DNA from: a virus
Virus record (IMG/VR): IMGVR_UViG_3300017605_000140
Coordinates: 46,390 to 110,389 of that record
DNA: 64,000 nucleotides
Reading direction: 5' to 3' (one strand)
Below, piece after piece: positions 9,608-18,649 of the stretch (its first letter is position 1; each line of letters starts with the position of its first letter). The notes beneath the pieces are model-generated. The model was not told the DNA's origin. It ran no database searches and worked only from the letters and a program-made list of their open reading frames with translations. Both the position numbers and the translations under genes were made by a program.

Positions 9608-10399
9608 TTAAGAAAGCGGTGTCCCAATACTGCTAGCTATACTACTAGTAGCTACTTGAGACATTACAGTGAATGATACATCTACGGCACAACGTGATGG
9701 AACCATATTTGAAGCAAAATGGGTCCATGTCACATTTTGTCCGCTTATATATCCAAAGTAAGATAGTGCACCCTTGGAACTCTCTCCGAAATAAAGATTA
9801 GCTGGTACTAATTGCATAGGTCCCTGAACAACATTAGTAACTTTAGCAGGATTTATAGCTGGAGGGGCTGCTTGTCTTTGTGTATTAGTCTGTACTTGAG
9901 TTATATTTATACCCAATAAATTATAGAAAGCTTCCACATCAACACGTGCCCCATATGTTCCTGCTAACGTTCCCACATAACCAGAATCCCATAATTCAAA
10001 AGTACGATCAAATAACAAAGAAAAAGAGATAGTAGTATTTAAGCTAGTAGCATATGACCCCGGGTCATCTGGTCTTCTGGCGTAAGCTGGAAGAACTCCG
10101 CTGTTTAAGTCAATAGATCTACTTTCAGAAATAGTGGAGGGATTATAGAGAAAATTAACCTTATACTGTATATTCCCACTAACCCCTCCAACACCTGCGC
10201 CAGCTACAATTATTCCCCTGTATATATTTCCTACTTTAGAGCTAAAGTTTTTCCTAATTGTGGGATTAGTAGCAGTATTAGCTCCACCTACTGTAAGAAT
10301 ATTAGGATGGAATGTTGGATTCTCAAAAACTGTTATTCCTGGTTTCCCGCTGAGTGTGGGATATATAGTACCATTTATAGGCTCAATAGGAAAAGTCAT
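9608..10399 (-). CDS. Tube-like baseplate adaptor (contractile injection tube-domain protein)
   Basis: A 263-residue protein containing YKVNFLYNPSTISESRSID, which resembles the tube domain of Afp7/PVC7-type adaptor proteins. It lies directly before the LysM-like gene, as in contractile injection systems. It should sit between tail tube and hub. The ATG overlaps the tape-measure stop (TAATG). The family assignment is by motif and context. Confidence 0.65.
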   Translation of the reverse strand: MTFPIEPINGTIYPTLSGKPGITVFENPTFHPNILTVGGANTATNPTIRKNFSSKVGNIYRGIIVAGAGVGGVSGNIQYKVNFLYNPSTISESRSIDLNSGVLPAYARRPDDPGSYATSLNTTISFSLLFDRTFELWDSGYVGTLAGTYGARVDVEAFYNLLGINITQVQTNTQRQAAPPAINPAKVTNVVQGPMQLVPANLYFGESSKGALSYFGYISGQNVTWTHFASNMVPSRCAVDVSFTVMSQVATSSIASSIGTPLS

Positions 10400-13383
10400 T
10401 ACTGTCCTATCTGTAGATTTTTAATACGAAGTTGTTCATTCATAGAGTCTACTATCAGCTTACCAGTTAACTTAGCATCAATAGAAGAACCAGAATATCC
10501 AGACGGAAGATTAACATTTATATCTCCGAACTGAACAGTAGTACCTGATGAACCTTTAAGGTTAGGATTAAAGGTATTATTCAAAAGAGTCTGGCGAATT
10601 GTTTCCGCTTGTTGAGCAGGAATAATCATTTCACCTTGGTGAACTGTGGCCTTTTGATCCTTGTCAATATTCCAAGCACCAGCCGCATACCAATTATTTC
10701 TCTGGTGGAAAGACCAAGCAGCATTAGGACTATGGTATCTGTTGTCAATATAATCCATCATCCAACGAAGTTGGGTTTCTCCGTTGGTCTTCCAGTCCGA
10801 TCCCGCACTAGCGTATTTACCAGGTGGAAGAGCCTGTGCCAATCCGTAAGCACCTGAGCTAGGATTAGTAGCTTTAGGATTCCACCCCGCTTCGGACATT
10901 TCCAGAGAGTTAAACGCTCCCCATTGACCTGCCCACCCTCTTTGTGCTAATAATTTTTTAGCATAAGCTTGTAGGGAAGATACCTTGTTACTACCAGTTC
11001 CTTTTACATTTCCCGTAGGATTAGGGTTTCCGGATGTATTGGCAGCACCACTAGAAGCGGCTGTAAGACCTACCGACCCACCACCAGTGGCCCCACTTAG
11101 TGAACTCATCAGAGCCTCTAATTCAGAAGTTCCTTTATAGCTACCAATATCCCCACCAGATTTAGACTGTTGGTTATTAAGTGTGTCAGTGTTTGAACTA
11201 TTCTCATTTAACAAAGAATTCATATTACCTACAGATCCCAGAATTCTTCGAGCGTTAGTAAACTCTCCAGGCTTAAATGACCGGATACGAACATTAGCCC
11301 CCGTATGGGGAGCCTCAATAACTTTTCCACCACCTATAGCCATAACAACATGATGTGCGGGGTTACCGTTGAACAGTAGATCTCCTGGCTGTACTTGGTC
11401 GGTAGGTACTGGCTTTCCCTGCTTTTGCTGATCAGCAGCAGTACGAGGGAGTTTTACACCCGCTTTGCCATAGGCCCATTGTATAAGACCAGAACAATCC
11501 CACCCATTAGGGCCAGTGCCTCCCCACACATAAGGATCACCTAGTTCTTTTTCTGCAAAACTAATTACTTGAGCAGCATTCGCACCACTGTTAGTACCCG
11601 TAGCTCTTATAGATCCACCACTACCACCACCAGTAGCACTATTACTAGAACCTCCGAATATACTGGTTAACTTATTAAGACCCTTTTTACCCCATTTTGC
11701 CCCAGTAGCAATTTGTCCAAATGGGTTGAGCACGTTCATTGGAGAAGTAAGAGCTTTACCAGCAGCTTTTCTATATATATCAAATTGAGACATATTAGCT
11801 GTTACTTTATCATCAGCATGTAAGCCTAGATAAGCTGCACCCGCCGCAGCAGTAACACCTAGTCCAGCTAATCCAGTAGTAGCCGCACCGCTTATTCCGG
11901 TAGCACCAGTTCCTGGTACACTCCATACACCATTAGCGCCTTGTGTGGCGGATAACAATCCATTAGTAGCGCCTGTACGAGCAGCACCTCCGCCGCCCCC
12001 GCTGAATAGCCCACCTAAACCGCTTAGAAGGCTGCCTCCGCCCCTGAAAAGTCTAGCAGCACCAAAGAGACCTACCCCAGCTCCAAAGGCGTTACCGAAG
12101 CCACTGAGGGCATTTGAGAAGGGTGCTGCCCAACCGGCTCCGGTACCAATAGCCTGATCCAAATGTGTTGTCTTTAAGAAGGCTGTAAGAGCATTGCTGA
12201 ATTTATTCACTGCTTTGGTAGCACTGTCAAACGCAGGAGCAAGACTATTAAGAATATCATTCTGACGTGTAAGTCTTGTGGCATTCAAATTTCTCTGATT
12301 TTCAAACATAGAAGAGCCCATACCAGTAGTTTTAGCTAACTGATTTATAGCACTTTTATCTCCTGTACCAGCTTTTTCTAATAAATTATAATATCTGGAA
12401 GAAGAAATACCCTTATTCTGGGAGACTACTTGTCCCCTAATAATATTCTGATATTCCTGAATAGTATTCTGGTTCCACCCCATAGCCTGACCAAAATACT
12501 GAAGATTTACATTAAGACTTCCACCCTGAGATAAAGAAGCATCTAATTGTTGGGGATTAATACGTTGATTACCAAAAGTTCTGGAATATATAGACTGAGC
12601 AATATTGCTCATAGTGTTTTTCTTACCACCAGCAAGAATAGGACTTGCCAAACCTAAAGCAGGGGCTACCATGGTAGCTCTGGCACTGAAGGTTTGCTGT
12701 GCTGCGGTTGCTCCGCCTGTAGCTCCCAAGGTAGGACTAGCATAAGCAAAGGCATTAGCTTGACGCATACCTGAAACAAAGGCAGGATTAGCTTGTCCAT
12801 TAAACTGGGAGTTTCCAAAAGTATATTGGTTAACATACGCGGCTCTGGCAGCATCTGTAGCATTTAGTGCTGCATAGTTATTATTGAATGCTAAAGCTCT
12901 AGCTGTCTCAGCCGGTCCTCGAAAACCACCAGTAAATCCACCAGCAATAGCAGACTGAGTACCATAAAAATCCATCTGCATATTTGTGGACATATTCTTA
13001 TTGGCGTAACCCGTCAGTCCGGAAAGAACCGCCGCAGTAGCTCCCAATCCAGCAGAGAGTCTAGAGTTTCTTCCTAAGGGACCAAAAGCTCCGTTACCTC
13101 CATTAGGAGACATACCACCGAAACTGCCACCACTGAAGTTTCCGCCACCGCCGTTAGTAGAGTAGCTGGATCTATTAGAACCAGAATTCCAGAGAATACC
13201 CATGGTACTTCCACTAGAACCCGCAGCTCTGTTAGCAGCACCTGTCATATTACCAAAACCGGTGGACAATCTTCCTACATCAGAAGTAAGTCTTCCAATA
13301 TTGGTAGTTAAAGAATCAACCGCTTGTTGAAGACCATTGGTCCCAAGCAAGCGGCTGGCTCCTATATTATTCTCATCAGCCAT
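10399..13383 (-). CDS. Tape measure protein with NlpC/P60 and transglycosylase domains
   Basis: A tape measure of 994 residues. I place the start at the ATG 13381-13383 behind AGGAGATATTG rather than the TTG one codon earlier. The N-terminus is Gly/Ser-rich, and hydrophobic segments lie near 420-530. An NlpC/P60 endopeptidase domain covers about 600-715, with catalytic Cys near 633 (GWDCSGLIQWAYG) and His near 678 (PAHHVVMA). A lytic-transglycosylase-like domain follows at about 805-905 (EMSEAGWNP, SGAYGLAQALP). The enzymes probably cut the cell wall during genome injection. Length determination and wall degradation are combined in one protein, as in many phages of Gram-positive hosts. Confidence 0.9.
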   Translation of the reverse strand: MADENNIGASRLLGTNGLQQAVDSLTTNIGRLTSDVGRLSTGFGNMTGAANRAAGSSGSTMGILWNSGSNRSSYSTNGGGGNFSGGSFGGMSPNGGNGAFGPLGRNSRLSAGLGATAAVLSGLTGYANKNMSTNMQMDFYGTQSAIAGGFTGGFRGPAETARALAFNNNYAALNATDAARAAYVNQYTFGNSQFNGQANPAFVSGMRQANAFAYASPTLGATGGATAAQQTFSARATMVAPALGLASPILAGGKKNTMSNIAQSIYSRTFGNQRINPQQLDASLSQGGSLNVNLQYFGQAMGWNQNTIQEYQNIIRGQVVSQNKGISSSRYYNLLEKAGTGDKSAINQLAKTTGMGSSMFENQRNLNATRLTRQNDILNSLAPAFDSATKAVNKFSNALTAFLKTTHLDQAIGTGAGWAAPFSNALSGFGNAFGAGVGLFGAARLFRGGGSLLSGLGGLFSGGGGGAARTGATNGLLSATQGANGVWSVPGTGATGISGAATTGLAGLGVTAAAGAAYLGLHADDKVTANMSQFDIYRKAAGKALTSPMNVLNPFGQIATGAKWGKKGLNKLTSIFGGSSNSATGGGSGGSIRATGTNSGANAAQVISFAEKELGDPYVWGGTGPNGWDCSGLIQWAYGKAGVKLPRTAADQQKQGKPVPTDQVQPGDLLFNGNPAHHVVMAIGGGKVIEAPHTGANVRIRSFKPGEFTNARRILGSVGNMNSLLNENSSNTDTLNNQQSKSGGDIGSYKGTSELEALMSSLSGATGGGSVGLTAASSGAANTSGNPNPTGNVKGTGSNKVSSLQAYAKKLLAQRGWAGQWGAFNSLEMSEAGWNPKATNPSSGAYGLAQALPPGKYASAGSDWKTNGETQLRWMMDYIDNRYHSPNAAWSFHQRNNWYAAGAWNIDKDQKATVHQGEMIIPAQQAETIRQTLLNNTFNPNLKGSSGTTVQFGDINVNLPSGYSGSSIDAKLTGKLIVDSMNEQLRIKNLQIGQ

Positions 13384-13420
13384 CAATATCTCCTAAGTTA
13401 CTTTATTACTTTTAATTATA

Positions 13421-13648
13421 TTACCTATAAGGCATTCCACCAAAAGTAACCCCTTCACCAATGGATCTAGTAATGACTTGATTTGAATTGTTGAGTTGGT
13501 GCACTCTTTCGTATTCTTGTTCTAGCTTATAGACGTATCTATTAACCCAGTGTTTACGCTCTCTGTAGGTTAATTTTTTAGATTCAGAAATAGGCCAATT
13601 AAAAGCTTCTACTAACTGTTCATAATCTTTATACAGAATTTGGTAATC
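13421..13648 (-). CDS. Tail assembly chaperone C-terminal extension, reached by frameshift
   Basis: After the UGA ending the upstream chaperone at 13647-13649, the +1 frame is open for 75 codons with coding-like content (YEQLVEAFNWPISESKKLTY, and a charged helix near KLEQEYERVHQL) and stops at TAA 13421-13423. It has no usable ATG, GTG or TTG near its beginning. The overlap ends in CAG GAA CUC UGA: AGGA just upstream of CUC-UGA resembles the +1 frameshift site of prfB (release factor 2). Position between tube/chaperone and tape measure is exactly where phages place the frameshifted chaperone. A -2 shift would reach the same frame. Confidence 0.75.
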   Translation of the reverse strand, partial: DYQILYKDYEQLVEAFNWPISESKKLTYRERKHWVNRYVYKLEQEYERVHQLNNSNQVITRSIGEGVTFGGMPYR

Positions 13649-14510
13649 AGAGTTCCTGAAATAGGATACCCACGTTTAGTGGGACAAGAACCTCACCCTC
13701 GCAAGAAGAGCATTGTGCAACTACTTTATCGTATCTGGGACCAGGCTGATTATTATAAATGTAATCCTGTAAAGTCTTACGGTCAGCAAGTCCTAGTTTC
13801 TTAACATCACTTAAACCTTTAGAAAGTCTTTCAGTACCATCAGGTTCTATAAATGACAGTACACAAAAAGCTAACGTTAAGCTATTCATCTCTGGAATAG
13901 TCAATTGACTTTTGAATATGTCATTCTGAACTGCACCAGTAGGGAACTGTACACGGGCTTTACGTCCCTTACGTATATCCACAAGAAAATCGCGTACTTC
14001 TGGATCAGCTAATTCCTGTACAGGAATATCTTTCAGATTAAGTGTTAAATCATTAGATTCCCCACAACTCTCACAAGCTACACCAAACAGTTCGAACTCA
14101 TCCCCGAAAGTTGCACGTCTTATACCTAGCATTAACATATCCAGGTCACCCTGTAATAAGGAATCTAAGATATCAGTAGATATTTCAGTATCCCCAATAG
14201 CCACAGTACCGCATTGTAAAAGAGTGCTTACATACTTTGCAGGATTATTAGAGGTTCTAGCCTTGGCAAGTTTTTCCTCATGTTCCCCAGTTAGTTCCTG
14301 AATTTCTGCTTCACGTACTACCCTGTTATCAAGTAATAATCCTGCGGGAAGTTTTATAAAGGTATCAGGTAGCTCACCTATTACTGGCACAGGATTAAGA
14401 GAATGAAGAACTTTCTTAGTAAGAGCATTTAAATCTGATGATGCGGCGTTTACAACTTGACCCTCAACATCATCAAAAGTCATAGAATATTCGGGCTGCT
14501 CGTAATCCAT
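13647..14510 (-). CDS. Tail assembly chaperone / T4 baseplate-like zinc protein
   Basis: A 287-residue protein that resembles the T4 gp26/gp51-related family, placed just upstream of the tape measure as a tail assembly chaperone. Two CxxC pairs (ACESCGES near residue 150 and AQCSSCEGE near 267) probably bind zinc. The final codons overlap the +1 frame of the extension at 13421-13648. The ribosome binding site is AAAGGA. Confidence 0.7.
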   Translation of the reverse strand: MDYEQPEYSMTFDDVEGQVVNAASSDLNALTKKVLHSLNPVPVIGELPDTFIKLPAGLLLDNRVVREAEIQELTGEHEEKLAKARTSNNPAKYVSTLLQCGTVAIGDTEISTDILDSLLQGDLDMLMLGIRRATFGDEFELFGVACESCGESNDLTLNLKDIPVQELADPEVRDFLVDIRKGRKARVQFPTGAVQNDIFKSQLTIPEMNSLTLAFCVLSFIEPDGTERLSKGLSDVKKLGLADRKTLQDYIYNNQPGPRYDKVVAQCSSCEGEVLVPLNVGILFQEL

Positions 14511-14589
14511 ATTAGGTTTCCTTTAGTAGTTCGGGTTCGTTCTATCTTAACTATTCTACAACATGGGGATATATAACTCTAATTAGAAC

Positions 14590-15165
14590 TCAAAAAGAAA
14601 CCCCGTTTAAGCCAATAGAGCTAGCTAATTTGAAATCAAAACCTTCATGAGCAAGACTTAGCTGCTGCATAAGAACAGCATTCGCACCAGCGTCTAAATC
14701 AGAGAATGCTATGGAAGTTGGCCATGCATTGTAAATTCTGTAAATAGCCTTTACAGGAACTTGCTTGGTAGTTACCGGGTGGTCTAATACCATAACATCA
14801 ATAGTTGCGCGGAAATCCTGTCCAGGAGATCCTGTACCTGTTCCCTGCATAACAGTGAATAGTTCTCTCATCCACTGCCACATTGGGCCAGAACCTACAG
14901 CAACACCCTGAGATAGGGTAATAGGTGCAAAATCACTCTGACCAGGCATCTTCTGAGTAGTGGTATTCATTCCACCCTCACGATATGGAATTACTTCAGT
15001 GGTTATATTCAGCCCACTAACAGTCATGAATCCCATAGTGGCAAAACCACGAATATGCGGATGCATGATATTAACATTGAACTTAAAGTTTCTTAATGGG
15101 TCTGTAGCTAAATGGGCAATAGAGGGAGTTGCCTTAGCTATAGGTGCTGCGATTGATGTAGCCAT
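14590..15165 (-). CDS. Tail tube protein (gp19-like)
   Basis: A 191-residue protein with the tube fold pattern DPLRNFKFNVNI, FMTVSGLNITTEVIPYREGG and a conserved SDLDAGANAVLMQQLSLAHEG region, as in T4 gp19-like tail tubes. It polymerises as the inner tail channel. It lies directly downstream of the sheath gene, the usual sheath-tube order, with AAGGAG before the ATG. Confidence 0.9.
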   Translation of the reverse strand: MATSIAAPIAKATPSIAHLATDPLRNFKFNVNIMHPHIRGFATMGFMTVSGLNITTEVIPYREGGMNTTTQKMPGQSDFAPITLSQGVAVGSGPMWQWMRELFTVMQGTGTGSPGQDFRATIDVMVLDHPVTTKQVPVKAIYRIYNAWPTSIAFSDLDAGANAVLMQQLSLAHEGFDFKLASSIGLNGVSF

Positions 15166-15178
15166 TTAATTAATCTCC

Positions 15179-17077
15179 TTAGGCTGTAGTTGTTGTAGAA
15201 GCAGCCATCTGGTTAATATCAATTACTACGAACTCAGCGGGACTATTAAGAGCTAATCCTACTTGTACGTGAACTTCTCCAGCGGCGATTGTAGTTGGCG
15301 TGTTATTTCCAGAATCACATTGCACAAAGTATGCTTGATCAGCAGTATCACCTTGAAGAATTCCTTGTTGCCAAGCTCCTTGTAGATATTGCGTAACTAC
15401 TGCGCTAAGTGTAGCCCATAGCGTTGGATTATTATTTTCAAATACCGCGAATTGGGTAAGCCCAGTAAGTGTGAATTGAATATTCATTAAGGTACGCTCA
15501 ACTGGAACGTAGCGGCTAGGCAGATTAGTCAGTAATGTTCTAGCACCCATAACACAGAAACCATAGCTGGAAATATTACGAATAATATTTACACCATTAG
15601 AGTTAAGAGAATCAAGATTACTATTCTGGAAAGCTAGTTCAGTTCCCGCTACCCTCTGCAAAGGAATAGTTACTCCAGCCGGGGCCTTCTGTACACCGTA
15701 TAAACCATCAGTACTGGAGTACAAACCTAGTACCGCTCCGCCTGGAGGAAGAGTTCTGGTAGCTCCAGGAGTTGTAGAAATAGGATCTGGTACTTGTACC
15801 CAAGGACCATATAGAGCTACTGAAGAAGAAGGAGTTAGCTGGGAATTTCCTACTACCATACGTAGGTAAGTATCCACAGTAGCTGCCTCATTAGGGGTAA
15901 CTCCATCAGCACCTATAGTAGCTCTTGGAACGTCTACTACAGCAAAGAGATTAGGCTGAGCTTCTGTGTATGCAAGAATAGGATTAAGAATAGACGTATC
16001 TGAAACACCGGGAAGATTTAAATCAATATTTCCCTGGATAGTAGATAGTTTCTGTGTAGCAGTAAGAAGGCTAGGCGTCGCTACTCCGTCTGATCCCCCA
16101 GACAAAGCTGTAGGAGCTTGAGTCTGTGGAGTAATAGCAGTATTCCACGTTGAGTAAGAACCTAGATCCACTGCCTGAATATACTTAGATCCAAGTAATG
16201 TTGAGTTAAGCATAGATACGGCATACCGCTGGTCTGTACGATTCATTGTTACGTCGAGGAATCTCTCAACGATATTAGAATCTGCTGTTCCCCCATAACG
16301 TACTGTAAGATTAAATCTTCCTGTACCAGTTACGCTGTCAGTAATATCTACATACACATTATTACCCCAGGTACCAACAGATACACAGCTAAGCTTAAGT
16401 ATTGGTGTAGGTGTTCCTGTGGTGTTGTACAGAGGAATAGGAGTCATAGGAGTATAACTACCGTTATCAGTAAAAGTAACAGTAGGGGCAGTAACAGATG
16501 CAAGTAGCAGAGGTGTACCTAGTACGCCATCAACTGTTAGATTACGTCTATATACTCTATAAGAAGTAGCAGTGGCTACCGCTGTCCAGTTAAGAACAAC
16601 GTTATTTGTAACTGTAAGAGTTTGATTTGCGATTGCTTGTACTGGAATACCACCATTAGTTTCACCAGGGGATTTAACAGCGGTTACTGTGTACTCGTAA
16701 GTGTACGAAGGAGTTGTAGTTCCTCCAGGAGTAGCGGTAACACCAGTAGGAGGAAGAATTCCACCAGTACCAATCTCACGGTCATTTAATGTTTGAGTAG
16801 CTGTTATAGCATCAGCAGCAGCAGCTCTTACTACATAGCACTGATTACCGTTATTAGTAAAGTATTGCCATACCGCGAAAGGTAGCAAATTGGCTGCTGT
16901 ACCAAATCCCCCGTAAATATTGAGAAAGTCATTCCAGCTTTGAATAAGAGTAGGCTGTGTAGGTCCTTGAGTATGGACACCTATAAAAGCAGCCGTAGAT
17001 TGTCCCGGACTAGTTTGTCCTGTAGACAGGGGAGTCAAGGATGTATTTACATATACACCAGGACGCTGATAGGTCAT
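15179..17077 (-). CDS. Contractile tail sheath protein
   Basis: A 632-residue sheath protein. The start YQRPGVYVNTSLTPLSTGQT and the C-terminal domain (RNISSYGFCVMGARTL, then YVPVERTLMNIQFTL) are characteristic, and prove this is a contractile-tailed phage. Residues about 110-215 form an extra fibronectin/Ig-like insertion (ATSYRVYRRN) into the sheath, likely exposed on the tail surface. The ribosome binding site is AGGAG. Confidence 0.95.
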   Translation of the reverse strand: MTYQRPGVYVNTSLTPLSTGQTSPGQSTAAFIGVHTQGPTQPTLIQSWNDFLNIYGGFGTAANLLPFAVWQYFTNNGNQCYVVRAAAADAITATQTLNDREIGTGGILPPTGVTATPGGTTTPSYTYEYTVTAVKSPGETNGGIPVQAIANQTLTVTNNVVLNWTAVATATSYRVYRRNLTVDGVLGTPLLLASVTAPTVTFTDNGSYTPMTPIPLYNTTGTPTPILKLSCVSVGTWGNNVYVDITDSVTGTGRFNLTVRYGGTADSNIVERFLDVTMNRTDQRYAVSMLNSTLLGSKYIQAVDLGSYSTWNTAITPQTQAPTALSGGSDGVATPSLLTATQKLSTIQGNIDLNLPGVSDTSILNPILAYTEAQPNLFAVVDVPRATIGADGVTPNEAATVDTYLRMVVGNSQLTPSSSVALYGPWVQVPDPISTTPGATRTLPPGGAVLGLYSSTDGLYGVQKAPAGVTIPLQRVAGTELAFQNSNLDSLNSNGVNIIRNISSYGFCVMGARTLLTNLPSRYVPVERTLMNIQFTLTGLTQFAVFENNNPTLWATLSAVVTQYLQGAWQQGILQGDTADQAYFVQCDSGNNTPTTIAAGEVHVQVGLALNSPAEFVVIDINQMAASTTTTA

Positions 17078-17111
17078 TAATATCTCCTAGCTAACTTATA
17101 ATTATGGATAA

Positions 17112-17732
17112 CTATACTACAGGTGGAAGAATAGCAATAGAATCCACAACTTTAGTAACCTTTGAATAGGCATCAATTTCAACAGGTAGTAATTCTGTTG
17201 AAACTCTTACAGTATAAATTGTGTGAAAAATTCTTTTTCCATCCGTATCATGTGTACTTTGTCTTTCAGGACCAGATAAAAGATCTAGTCTGCGTACTGT
17301 GCCATCTTCTGGAATAGCTAGATATCCATGTCTGACATTAAGAAAATCTGGTCCAGATAATACCGCAGAAAGAAAAGTAGAATGTTTATTATTTCTGGAT
17401 AATACTTCTATCTGATAATCAATATTATACGGTATAGGAGTAAAAGCCCAATAAGGACTTTGTGTAACATCTTCCATGGTATCAGTTATCCATTGATTAA
17501 AATTCTCTGGAGTATACGGAAGCTGGAACCATCCCGAGTGCGCTCTTTCAGGATCAAAAGATAAACCTACATTAGCTATGACAATAGATGGATAAGTAAG
17601 ATTAGTAGTTTCTACATCCGCATCTAGCCATATAACCTGTACAGGTCTTCCAGTATCCGGGGCATTAACATCCTGGACAACTAAATTTTCAAATTTAGTT
17701 TTCATAGCTCTGTCTTCATTAAAGATGAACAT
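17112..17732 (-). CDS. Tail completion / terminator protein
   Basis: A 206-residue protein immediately upstream of the sheath gene, the position of tail terminator or head-tail completion proteins (T4 gp15/gp3-like). The central segment WAFTPIPYNIDYQIEVLSRN fits the tail-completion fold. The start is the ATG behind AGGAGA at 17737-17742. An internal Met at residue 10 is a weaker alternative. Confidence 0.6.
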   Translation of the reverse strand: MFIFNEDRAMKTKFENLVVQDVNAPDTGRPVQVIWLDADVETTNLTYPSIVIANVGLSFDPERAHSGWFQLPYTPENFNQWITDTMEDVTQSPYWAFTPIPYNIDYQIEVLSRNNKHSTFLSAVLSGPDFLNVRHGYLAIPEDGTVRRLDLLSGPERQSTHDTDGKRIFHTIYTVRVSTELLPVEIDAYSKVTKVVDSIAILPPVV

Positions 17733-17743
17733 CTGTTCTCCTA

Positions 17744-18640
17744 TTAAGCTGTTTCAAATACTCCATGAAAACGTATAGTTTGTCCTGCTGTTGCGGCTGT
17801 CCAAGAAGAACCAGCTATACCAGATGAACTTAGTTGGGTTAATCTTGGATCGGAAGATGAGGTAGCGCCGAATAATGTCATAGTATTCGCTCCTTGGCCA
17901 TAACTTGCTACAAGAGCTGACCGCACTGTTCCAGCTATTACCACTTGTCCCGATCCTCCAGAACGTGTTACTCCAGCAGTGTTATTAAAGGGCATAGTAA
18001 ATGTATAATTACCTGAGCCATAAGTAGTAGTTGTACCACTAGTAATAGTTATTTGAAAAGTACAAGTTTTACCGATTAGTGAGTAACTACTACTTATTGA
18101 TCCATTGCCTATATCTGGGTCAGTAACCGCACCTGTCCAAAGTACTGGATAACTTGTCCAAGCTCCTGTAGAAATATTATTAAATGTCGGAGAACCAGTA
18201 AAGTTTTTAATACCCGCCACTGTCTGATTTGTTGTAAGATCAACAAAATTTTTAGTAGTACTTCCTGTACCACCTTGAGCAATTGTTATTGGAAAAGCTG
18301 GTATCTGACTCCATACCGCAGCACCGGTTGCTGCATCCGCGCATACGTACACTACGTTTGTTGTGGTATTAAACCATGTGGAACCTACGGAATATCCCTG
18401 AGTTTGATCACTGTTTACAGTAGGATTAGTAGTAGCTGTCATATTAGAAAAAGCATTAGCTAAACCTGTCAAATTTAATGCCGCTCTAGCTGCCGGGACA
18501 TTTGTAAGATCCGACAGGTTATTAGCCTTTTGTAATGATGAAGCTGACGCATTAGTAGTATTATTATCTAGTTGTGTTAATGCGAGATTTAAAGGACTAT
18601 CCCAATTAGGAGTGCCCTTAGCAATAGGTACATAAGTCAT
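17744..18640 (-). CDS. Tail fibre protein with shared QGGTGST module
   Basis: A 298-residue fibre. It begins like the adjacent spike (PIAKGTPNWDSPLNLAL versus PIRGQANWDITNNDALL) and contains TIAQGGTGSTTKNFVDLTTN. That module also occurs in the proteins at 18650-21508 and 29152-31197. The C-terminal 120 residues are a beta-rich, Thr/Ser/Gly-rich knob, probably the receptor-binding tip. Confidence 0.7.
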   Translation of the reverse strand: MTYVPIAKGTPNWDSPLNLALTQLDNNTTNASASSLQKANNLSDLTNVPAARAALNLTGLANAFSNMTATTNPTVNSDQTQGYSVGSTWFNTTTNVVYVCADAATGAAVWSQIPAFPITIAQGGTGSTTKNFVDLTTNQTVAGIKNFTGSPTFNNISTGAWTSYPVLWTGAVTDPDIGNGSISSSYSLIGKTCTFQITITSGTTTTYGSGNYTFTMPFNNTAGVTRSGGSGQVVIAGTVRSALVASYGQGANTMTLFGATSSSDPRLTQLSSSGIAGSSWTAATAGQTIRFHGVFETA

Positions 18641-18649
18641 TTAATATCC

